64,000 nucleotides of DNA from an uncultured Sphaerochaeta sp. (lineage in GTDB: Bacteria; Spirochaetota; Spirochaetia; Sphaerochaetales; Sphaerochaetaceae): contig NZ_OY781063.1 of NCBI RefSeq assembly GCF_963676285.1, forward strand, positions 682,001 to 746,000, given 5' to 3'. The notes below the pieces were generated by a model. The model did no database searches. It was not told the DNA's origin and saw only the letters and a list, made by a program, of their open reading frames with translations. Both the position numbers and the translations under genes were made by a program. Numbering within the stretch: the stretch's first letter is position 1; each line of letters opens with the position of its first letter. This document shows, one piece after another, positions 16,384-23,427 of this stretch.

Positions 16384-18018
16384 TTAGCCGATTAATTCTG
16401 CAAGGTCATCCTCAACCGATGAGATTCCGGCAATTCCGAAGTTCTCAACCAATACGCTGGCTACATTCGGTGAAAGGAATGCAGGCAATGTAGGCCCGAG
16501 GTGGATGTTCTTAACACCCAAGTAGAGCAAGGCAAGCAGTACGATGACAGCTTTCTGCTCATACCAGGCAATGTTGTAGGCGATGGGAAGATCATTGATA
16601 TCATCCAGGCCAAAGACTTCCTTCAACTTCAAGGCAATGAGTGCCAAGGAGTAGGAGTCGTTACACTGACCAGCATCAAGGACGCGGGGGATTCCACCGA
16701 TATCACCAAGGTTCAGCTTGTTGTAGCGATACTTTGCACAACCTGCGGTCAGGATTACCGTATCCTTGGGCAGATTCTTTGCAAACTCCGTGTAGTAATC
16801 CCTGCTCTTTGAGCGGCCATCACAACCACCCATGACCACGAACTTCTTGATCGCACCACTCTTCACTGCATCCACTACCTGGTCAGCAAGAGCAAAGACC
16901 TGCTCATGGGCAAATCCACCGATGATCTCTCCTGATTCAATCTCCGTTGGGGCAGGACAGGTCTTGGCAAGTTCAATGATCTCACTAAAGTCCTTCTTAT
17001 CCCCAATACCACCTTCAATATGCTTGCAGCCCGGGAAACCGGTTGCTCCGGTGGTATAGAGGCGACTCTTGTATGATTCGGCAGGAGGTACGATACAGTT
17101 GGTGGTCATCAAGATGGGACCGTTGAAGGATTCGAACTCCTTTTTCTGCATCCACCATGCGTTACCATAGTTGCCATAGAAGTTGGGATACTTCTTGAAT
17201 GCGGGATAGTAGTGGGCAGGGAGCATCTCAGAGTGGGTGTATACATCAACACCAGTACCCTGGGTCTGTTCAAGTAACATCTCGAGATCCCTGAGGTCGT
17301 GACCGCTGATAAGGATGCCAGGGTTCTTGCCAACACCAATCTTTACCTTTGTCATTTCAGGATTACCATAGGTGCCGGTATTTGCTCCATCGAGCAGTGC
17401 CATGCCTGCAACACCCCATTCCCCTGTCTTCAGGGTAAGGGCAACAAGCTCATCAACACTCTTCTCTTCAAGCAGGTCATTCAGGGCACTCTGGATAAAG
17501 GCATCGAGCTCTTCATTTTCCTTGATCAGGTTGTTTGCATGCTTGGTGTATGCACTCACTCCCTTCAGGCCATAGGTGATTAACTCCTTCAAGGAGCGGA
17601 CATCTTCATTACTTTCAGCAAGTACGCCAACTGTCTTGGAAAACTCTTCATAGGAAGCAGTGTCGGTGTTGTCATACAGAGCAGCTTCACTCAACCCTTT
17701 CTTATTGGAGAGTTCTGCAAGCAAACCCTTCTTTGCTTCGATGGTAAGGAGAATTCTCTCGGCCACCTTCTCATCGTCAAAGTTTGCATTGGTAATGGTG
17801 GTGAACAGATTGTAGGTGACAATGTGGTTGATATCCTTACTGACTGACTTGTTTTCCCCGCGGAGTCTGGTTGCAACTTGGCTCAGCCCCTTGGTCACAT
17901 AGATCAAAAGATCCTGCAGGTTTGCGGTCTCTGGCTGCTTGCCACAAACCCCTACCTGCGTACATCCGAAATTGCGGGCGGTTTCCTGACATTGGAAACA
18001 GAACATCTTGTTGTCCAT
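16384..18018 (-). CDS. hcp: hydroxylamine reductase / hybrid cluster protein
   Basis: Hcp carries a cubane cluster and a hybrid Fe-S-O cluster and is linked to nitric oxide and hydroxylamine detoxification in anaerobes. The N-terminal cysteine set [20 protein letters not shown] (CX2C, X8, C, X5, C) identifies the cubane ligands. Hybrid-cluster regions such as [25 protein letters not shown], and a late [14 protein letters not shown] are present. 544 residues is typical of the anaerobic class. A small cupin gene lies 19 bases upstream on the same strand, and two overlapping palindromes precede both. Confidence 0.96.
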   Translation of the reverse strand: MDNKMFCFQCQETARNFGCTQVGVCGKQPETANLQDLLIYVTKGLSQVATRLRGENKSVSKDINHIVTYNLFTTITNANFDDEKVAERILLTIEAKKGLLAELSNKKGLSEAALYDNTDTASYEEFSKTVGVLAESNEDVRSLKELITYGLKGVSAYTKHANNLIKENEELDAFIQSALNDLLEEKSVDELVALTLKTGEWGVAGMALLDGANTGTYGNPEMTKVKIGVGKNPGILISGHDLRDLEMLLEQTQGTGVDVYTHSEMLPAHYYPAFKKYPNFYGNYGNAWWMQKKEFESFNGPILMTTNCIVPPAESYKSRLYTTGATGFPGCKHIEGGIGDKKDFSEIIELAKTCPAPTEIESGEIIGGFAHEQVFALADQVVDAVKSGAIKKFVVMGGCDGRSKSRDYYTEFAKNLPKDTVILTAGCAKYRYNKLNLGDIGGIPRVLDAGQCNDSYSLALIALKLKEVFGLDDINDLPIAYNIAWYEQKAVIVLLALLYLGVKNIHLGPTLPAFLSPNVASVLVENFGIAGISSVEDDLAELIG

Positions 18019-18037
18019 TTGATTTCTCCTTATAAAG

Positions 18038-18361
18038 TTAAAAGCTGACTACCAGAAACATCTTGAAACGTTCTGGAGCATATATTGCATGTGGTAAATC
18101 ACTTGGCATCAGAATTGAATCCCCTTTACCCAGTTTAAACTCCTGACCATCAATGGTCACCAGTCCTTCTCCGTCAAGGGCAATGACCAGAGCATCCCCG
18201 CTACTTGCGTGGGTGCTGATCTCCTCCCCTTTCTCGAAGGCAAAGAGGGTAAGGCTGTGATGCTTGTCCTGTGCAAGGGTCTTGCTCACGACCTGTCCTT
18301 CCTGATAAGTAACCTGGTCTGCAAAACGCATTACTTCAGATGGTTTGAAATTCTTAATCAT
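18038..18361 (-). CDS. cupin domain protein
   Basis: Single-domain cupin of about 107 residues. The two cupin motifs are visible as [19 protein letters not shown] and [13 protein letters not shown]. The first motif has one His but not the full HxH...E...H set, so metal binding is uncertain. I chose ATG 18361; an in-frame GTG nine bases upstream sits too close to the AAAGGAG site. It is 19 bases before hcp and presumably in the same transcript. Similar small cupins occur beside hcp in other anaerobes, perhaps with a sensing or redox role, but the function is unknown. Confidence 0.85.
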   Translation of the reverse strand: MIKNFKPSEVMRFADQVTYQEGQVVSKTLAQDKHHSLTLFAFEKGEEISTHASSGDALVIALDGEGLVTIDGQEFKLGKGDSILMPSDLPHAIYAPERFKMFLVVSF

Positions 18362-18422
18362 CGCAATCACAACTCCTTTATTGATTCGCTCTATGTCTCA
18401 TAGTACATACAGCGTATAGGAA

Positions 18423-18454
18423 CCAAACATATCAGTATGTTGGAATTACAACAT
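18423..18454. promoter_or_regulatory. two overlapping palindromes upstream of cupin-hcp
   Basis: CCAAACATA-TCAG-TATGTTGG (18423-18443) and ATGTTG-GAATTA-CAACAT (18437-18454) overlap. The second has the 6-6-6 layout of Crp/Fnr-family sites. They lie about 60-95 bases upstream of the cupin start and about 80 bases upstream of mntP on the other strand, so either could be the target. Control of hcp by a Crp/Fnr-type nitrosative stress regulator (HcpR-like) is an inference. Confidence 0.5.
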
Positions 18455-18533
18455 TTATGGTTTTTTTCTCAATCTTGAGTTTCATGCAGAAACCTCTTAT
18501 ACTCAGCTTCATGAATTATTGGAGGACCCTCCT

Positions 18534-19109
18534 TTGGGAATCATAGAATTGCTCATGCTCTCTGTAGGCCTTGCTATGGATGCGTTTGCTGTATCCTTAT
18601 GCAAAGGACTCAGGATGCGCAGAATCAATTGGTCCCAGGGAATCCTCATCGCGTTCTCCTTCGGTTTCTTCCAAGCGGGAATGCCGCTCATAGGATGGTC
18701 GCTCGGTCATCAGTTTGAACGTTTCATTACCCCTGTAGACCATTGGATTGCGTTCATCCTCCTCTCCATCATAGGAGCAAAGATGCTCTATGATTCCATC
18801 ACAGAAGACCCTACCTGCCCCGTAGAAACAGTGGATCATATTGATCTCAAAGAACTATTACTGCTTTCCATTGCAACCAGTATCGATGCCTTGGCAGTTG
18901 GGATCACCCTTGCATTTCTGAACACCGATATCATCCTTTCCATCTCCTTGATCGGCATTATCACATTTTTCCTGTCACTGCTTGCCGTCATCATCGGAAA
19001 CCACTTTGGTAATCGCCTTCAGAGCAAGGCGGGAATTCTGGGTGGGATTGTCCTTATCCTCATCGGAGGAAGAATCCTACTCTCCCACCTTGGCATCTTC
19101 TGTTTCTAG
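18534..19109 (+). CDS. mntP: manganese efflux pump MntP family
   Basis: Six-helix inner-membrane protein of 191 residues, close to the E. coli MntP length. Its two homologous halves carry the conserved acidic motifs GLAMDAFAVSLCKGL and ATSIDALAVGITLAF, whose aspartates are needed for Mn2+ export. No ATG fits the N-terminus; TTG at 18534 lies eight bases after GGAGG and gives the normal MGIIELL start, while TTG at 18519 precedes that site. The 3' end overlaps the convergent MFS gene by 33 bases. I see no yybP-ykoY manganese riboswitch in the short leader. Confidence 0.88.
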   Translation: MGIIELLMLSVGLAMDAFAVSLCKGLRMRRINWSQGILIAFSFGFFQAGMPLIGWSLGHQFERFITPVDHWIAFILLSIIGAKMLYDSITEDPTCPVETVDHIDLKELLLLSIATSIDALAVGITLAFLNTDIILSISLIGIITFFLSLLAVIIGNHFGNRLQSKAGILGGIVLILIGGRILLSHLGIFCF

Positions 19110-20408
19110 GCTCTCACCCTTACCATCATCAGAGGGCTCCCCTCTCATAACACGACCCATCAGGAAGAATGCAATCAGCATGGAAGCTGAACCATAGAGG
19201 AATATTGCCCTGAATCCGAATAAGTCGATGAAGGCACCGGTAATCGGGGGACTGATGATCGACGCTAGCTGGCTGAAGAAATAGTATAGGCCTGTATAAA
19301 TACCTACAGTCTGGTAAGTGGACATCTGCCAGAGCATCGGGAAGCTGTTGGTAACCACCGACACCCAAAATATACCAAAGCCGAAAAGCAGGGCCCAGAA
19401 GGTATATTGACGGAATGCATCACTCAACCCACTGGTGATTGGATCATGCAGGAAGACCCCTGCGAGCAAGATAACCAGAATTGCCAAGGAGAGACGAATT
19501 GTTTTCTTTCTTCCTACACGGTGTGCCACAATTCCTGAAGGAATGGCGAAGAGAGCATATGCGATGCCTACCATACCGGCAGCCAAGCTTGCAGTGCCAC
19601 TGCTGGTTCTCAGGATATCCTTGGAGTACAGACCAACAAAGGGAAGGATCCCTTGGTACCCAATAAACCAGAACAGTAATGAGAGCAGAATAAAGAGAGC
19701 ACTCTTGTCACGCTCTGCGAAGATAACTTTCAGGGAGTGAAGGATCGGCTCCTTTTTTTCGCTTTGCTCAGATGCAGTTGCCTTTCTCTCCTTTACAAAG
19801 AAAAAGAGGAGCAGTACAGCGATGATGACAAGAACAGAGGAAATGGGGAAGGCAAGGATTTCGGTGGTGGGACCACGACCGGGAAGATTGATCGGGATAT
19901 CCATCAACCGTGCAAGCCCGACTGTTCCTACGATGGTGGCAATGCCTCCCATGGTATTGATTACACCGTTGGCTTCGCTACGAAGATTCCCAGGTATCAT
20001 ATCAGGCATGAGTGCAACGACAGGTCCCCGAACAGCCTGTTTGAACAGGTTGAGAATGAACACCAGCAGGATAAGCAGCCAGAGACTGTTCAAAGCCGAG
20101 AAGGGTATCAGTCCAAAGGCAACTGCTGTAACGGGGAGACAGATGACGATAAACGGCATCCTTCGTCCTATCCTCGTATGGGTCCTATCGCTGATGGCAC
20201 TGAAGACAGGAATCAAAAATATGGCCAGAATATTATCGAAGGTCATGATTGACCCGATCAGGGCTTTAGATTGAACAAAACGGGCAAGAAAGATAGGAAC
20301 ATAGGTATCATAGAGAGGGTCCATCAACCCCATGGTAAAAAATCCAAGACCGATTAGAAAGGTGGTAGTATAGTACCCCTTCAACCCCTTTTTTTGTGTT
20401 TTGGCCAT
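19077..20408 (-). CDS. MFS transporter
   Basis: Twelve-helix major facilitator of 443 residues. The loop between helices 2 and 3 reads SDRTHTRIGRRMPFI, matching the MFS motif A as found in SLC45/GPH-like sugar transporters, and a second copy is AHRVGRKKTIRLS. These features suggest a sugar or glycoside symporter, but the substrate is open. AAGGAG precedes the ATG. It overlaps mntP tail to tail by 33 bases, so the C-terminus (EDAKVGE) is encoded opposite the MntP C-terminus. Confidence 0.88.
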   Translation of the reverse strand: MAKTQKKGLKGYYTTTFLIGLGFFTMGLMDPLYDTYVPIFLARFVQSKALIGSIMTFDNILAIFLIPVFSAISDRTHTRIGRRMPFIVICLPVTAVAFGLIPFSALNSLWLLILLVFILNLFKQAVRGPVVALMPDMIPGNLRSEANGVINTMGGIATIVGTVGLARLMDIPINLPGRGPTTEILAFPISSVLVIIAVLLLFFFVKERKATASEQSEKKEPILHSLKVIFAERDKSALFILLSLLFWFIGYQGILPFVGLYSKDILRTSSGTASLAAGMVGIAYALFAIPSGIVAHRVGRKKTIRLSLAILVILLAGVFLHDPITSGLSDAFRQYTFWALLFGFGIFWVSVVTNSFPMLWQMSTYQTVGIYTGLYYFFSQLASIISPPITGAFIDLFGFRAIFLYGSASMLIAFFLMGRVMRGEPSDDGKGESLETEDAKVGE

Positions 20409-20485
20409 CGAAATACTCCTTGTAACGCTCCAATTGCAATAAGTGTACCATACATTTCGAAAAGGGCGGTAGGCTTTCCTTGGCT

Positions 20486-21619
20486 ATGGACCAAATCACT
20501 CGTTTACGGTACACCATCCTCATGCAAACACGTGATGACATGACAGTAGTAACTACAAAAGAAGCACTACAGAAATACCTCTCCCTTACGGAGGATGAGA
20601 TAGCCTTTGATGAACACATGGGCTGTTCTCTCCCTATGAAGATACCTACCTACTTTCTCTCCCTGATCAATCCAGAGGATCCTGATGATCCGCTCAGGCG
20701 CCAAGTAGTTCCCACAAGAGACGAACAGATCGCCGAGCCCAAGGGGAGTACAGACCCTTTGGAGGAAGTCAGGTACAGCGTTCAAGATCGACTCATTCAC
20801 CGGTATAAGAGCAGGGTCGCCTTCCTGACCACTGATATCTGTCCTCTGTACTGCAGGCACTGTTTCCGTCGCCGTTTCACAGGGACTTTCCAGGGTCCTG
20901 CAAGTGAAACCCAGATCAGTGAGGCAGCAACTTATGTGGCAAATCACCAGGAAGTGACAGAGATACTCTTTACCGGTGGTGATGTACTCACCCTCTCCGA
21001 TTCCCGTTTGCAGTCCATGATAGAAGCGTTCAGAAGCAAGCGCCCCGACCTTGTGATCCGACTCTGTACGAGGATGCCAGCCTCCTATCCTGCAAGGATC
21101 ACAGACTCCCTGATCACCATGCTGAAGCAGTTCCGGAGTGCCCCGTTCTACCTCATGTGTCAGTTCAATCATCCGAGGGAACTCACCCCCCAAGCAATTG
21201 AAGCGATAGACCGCTTTGTTGATGCGGGTATCCCTGCAATGAATCAGACAGTATTGCTAAGAGGGGTAAATGATGATGTGGAGGTGCTTGTTGAGCTTTG
21301 CAATCGCTTGGTTTCCAACAGGATCAAACCCTATTACCTCTTTCAGGGAGATCTCGTGGAAGGAACCGCTCACTTTCGTGTCCCCATCGAGAAAGGGCTT
21401 CACCTGGAAGAGCAACTGAGACAGCGTCTCTCCGGCCTTGCCATGCCGGTATATGCAATAGACCTTCCCGAAGGTGGTGGGAAGGTTCCATTGGGGAGAA
21501 GTTATTTACTTGGGAAAAACGAACAAGGTGAATGGATGTTCAGAAATGCAGAGGGAATAATCAGGACCTATCCTGATCCAATCAGAGAGGAGCTATCCGG
21601 TCAAGCACATCTTGAATAG
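20486..21619 (+). CDS. radical SAM lysine 2,3-aminomutase family (KamA/EpmB-like)
   Basis: Radical SAM protein with the CxxxCxxC motif CPLYCRHC, followed by the CFRRRF segment typical of KamA and EpmB, and PLP-family landmarks LLRGVNDD and PYYLFQGDLVEGTAHF. KamA makes (S)-beta-lysine from lysine for fermentation; EpmB makes (R)-beta-lysine for EF-P. About 377 residues lies between EpmB (342) and KamA (416). A glycine-rich LPEGGGKVPLG tail is more KamA-like. Because epmA and efp are in this window, an EpmB role is attractive. The start is uncertain: ATG 20486 lacks a clear site and 20522 is an alternative. The 3' end overlaps the next gene by 38 bases. Confidence 0.88.
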   Translation: MDQITRLRYTILMQTRDDMTVVTTKEALQKYLSLTEDEIAFDEHMGCSLPMKIPTYFLSLINPEDPDDPLRRQVVPTRDEQIAEPKGSTDPLEEVRYSVQDRLIHRYKSRVAFLTTDICPLYCRHCFRRRFTGTFQGPASETQISEAATYVANHQEVTEILFTGGDVLTLSDSRLQSMIEAFRSKRPDLVIRLCTRMPASYPARITDSLITMLKQFRSAPFYLMCQFNHPRELTPQAIEAIDRFVDAGIPAMNQTVLLRGVNDDVEVLVELCNRLVSNRIKPYYLFQGDLVEGTAHFRVPIEKGLHLEEQLRQRLSGLAMPVYAIDLPEGGGKVPLGRSYLLGKNEQGEWMFRNAEGIIRTYPDPIREELSGQAHLE

Positions 21620-22793
21620 CTTTTTTGCGGATATCCTGACGCTGTGATTCATACACCTCCGGTTCCATGAATACCACCTCTTCCTTCTCTTCGAAGGTAG
21701 GAACGAGAATCGGCTCCTCTCCCGTTTTAAGAGGGGGAGATGGTACTATCTCTGCTTCCTCAACCACCTGAGAATCCTCTACCGGGGCAGACTCTGCTAC
21801 CACTTCAGGTTTCACCATTGGGGTGACCTTTTCTAGTATTTTGGGCTCCACCACTGGGGTGGCTTCTTCTACCGCCTCGGGTTTTGCTACCGGAACAGCC
21901 ACTTCTGGCATTTTGGATTCAACAGCCGGAGCTACTTCTTCCACAACTACTGGTTCATCCACCTGGATAGAGATTCTAGGAGTGGGAATCTTGGGCACAG
22001 GTGGGATGAATTTCATTTCAACCAGATAATCCTGCACAGCCTTTCTTACCGGTTCTTCCATGGAATCGAGGAGAGATGGAACTAGGTCCATGACAATATT
22101 ACTGCGATACTGATCATACAGTGCAACAGCCTCCTCCTCACTCAGACCAGGGCTGGGTAGAGAAGCCTGCAATTCCGCAATATAGGTATCCTTGTTTGCC
22201 TCGAGCTGGCTGACAATTTGCGCAACAACCTGGGGGATCATACGGTCAACCAACTGAGGAACATAGGAATCCACTTCCTTGGTCAAATCCTCTCTCATCG
22301 CCTCCAACTGCGCGGTGACACTTCCCTCGATGGCTGTCTGCAGATCAGCCGCTTGTGCTCTCAGCTCTGCCAAATTCTTTTCAACATACGCTTCAAGCTC
22401 ACTCTGAAGTACTCCCTGATAGGCTTCTTGATCAAATCTGAGCGTCTCACTAAGTGAGGGAAGTACCATCTCCTCCAATTGTCCTGCAAGGGAATTAAGA
22501 AGTGTTTCGTCCTCCAGAAGTTGTGCAGCAATGGAGTCTTTCAATACCGGCTCAAGTTGCTCCTGAAGTCGAGGCAACAGCTCCCGTGCCAAGGTCTCAG
22601 CTTCTGAGACCTCTTCCACTGTGGGTTTTCTAACCGGGGGAGTTACCTCCATCAAGGGTTGCAGCTGTCTATCTTTTGCTTGCTGGAGAATTTCATTGGG
22701 CACGCCTGGGCGAAGATACCACATTCCAATAAATACGAATGTAGTAACAACAATGGTAATGACCAGCAAATTGATCAGGACAGACTTTTTCAT
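21582..22793 (-). CDS. anchored periplasmic protein with helical and Pro/Val/Glu-rich regions, function unknown
   Basis: A single N-terminal membrane helix (about residues 7-27) is followed by a long, mostly helical acidic region with regular Glu/Leu/Gln spacing (about 60-240). Next comes a degenerate Pro/Val/Glu repeat of the type VVEPKILEKVTPMVKPE (about 270-375), then a short C-terminal helix QRQDIRKKAIQDVLDRIAPL. The layout suggests an inner-membrane anchor reaching across the periplasm. No family is recognised. It begins 25 bases after the coaE stop, and its own 3' end overlaps the aminomutase gene by 38 bases tail to tail. Confidence 0.8.
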   Translation of the reverse strand: MKKSVLINLLVITIVVTTFVFIGMWYLRPGVPNEILQQAKDRQLQPLMEVTPPVRKPTVEEVSEAETLARELLPRLQEQLEPVLKDSIAAQLLEDETLLNSLAGQLEEMVLPSLSETLRFDQEAYQGVLQSELEAYVEKNLAELRAQAADLQTAIEGSVTAQLEAMREDLTKEVDSYVPQLVDRMIPQVVAQIVSQLEANKDTYIAELQASLPSPGLSEEEAVALYDQYRSNIVMDLVPSLLDSMEEPVRKAVQDYLVEMKFIPPVPKIPTPRISIQVDEPVVVEEVAPAVESKMPEVAVPVAKPEAVEEATPVVEPKILEKVTPMVKPEVVAESAPVEDSQVVEEAEIVPSPPLKTGEEPILVPTFEEKEEVVFMEPEVYESQRQDIRKKAIQDVLDRIAPL

Positions 22794-22810
22794 TTCGAAC
22801 CCTCGTATGG

Positions 22811-22837
22811 AAAAGATTTCATCGCTGGGATGAAATT
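22811..22837 (-). terminator. terminator overlapping the coaE stop codon
   Basis: ATTTCATC (22816-22823) pairs with GATGAAAT (22829-22836), and in the coaE direction the hairpin is followed by CTTTTCC. The coaE stop codon lies in the stem. It could reduce read-through into the downstream membrane-anchored protein. Confidence 0.6.
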
Positions 22838-23427
22838 TCTAATCCTATGGTATCACAATAGGTTATGACTTGTCGATGAATTACCTTCTTTGAGCGGTGA
22901 TTACCCAATGCCACCACATCCAAACCTTGTACATCGGTCTCAGGAACAATATCCAACTGTGCATGCTCCCTCTCTAGAAAACGCCCCAGAGAGAGCCCTT
23001 CTCTTCTCCTACAGCGGAAAAAGCGTAGCAGCAACGGTGCCTTGATAAACAGCACATGGTCACAGAGTGGCTCCAAGCCCATACGCTTAAGCAGTGCTGC
23101 GTTGAGAATGAGTGCTGGCTTTTGCTCCTCTCCTGCCTCCCTGATAAGACGTTTACACGTTTCGACCATTTTTGGGTGGGTTATCGATTCGAGTTCTCTC
23201 AGTTTTACCGGGTTGCTGAATACCAGTTTGCCCAATGCTTTTCTATCGACTTTTCCTTCGCATACCACTGCTTGACCAAAAGCCTGTTTCAGTGCTTTTA
23301 TGCTCTCATTGAGTGCATCATGGCCCAAGGAGTCAACATCAACCACTTGGCAACCAAAAGAAGCAAATATCTCTGCATACTGGTCCTTGCCGGCACAGGC
23401 CCTACCGGTCAGCCCGATAACCATCAT
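22819..23427 (-). CDS. coaE: dephospho-CoA kinase
   Basis: Last step of CoA synthesis: phosphorylation of the 3'-hydroxyl of dephospho-CoA. A 202-residue P-loop kinase with the family landmarks VVDVDSLGHDAL, RKALGKLVFSNP and ITHPKMVE. The P-loop is GLTGRACAGKDQ, with Asp where most CoaE have Ser or Thr after the lysine; spirochaete CoaE often carry other variants here. The start ATG shares a base with the polA stop, so translation is coupled. Confidence 0.93.
   Translation of the reverse strand: MMVIGLTGRACAGKDQYAEIFASFGCQVVDVDSLGHDALNESIKALKQAFGQAVVCEGKVDRKALGKLVFSNPVKLRELESITHPKMVETCKRLIREAGEEQKPALILNAALLKRMGLEPLCDHVLFIKAPLLLRFFRCRRREGLSLGRFLEREHAQLDIVPETDVQGLDVVALGNHRSKKVIHRQVITYCDTIGLEISSQR

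Noticed and set aside
18440..18533. yybP-ykoY manganese riboswitch before mntP
   Set aside because: The leader is short and shows no paired helices or conserved loops of that element.
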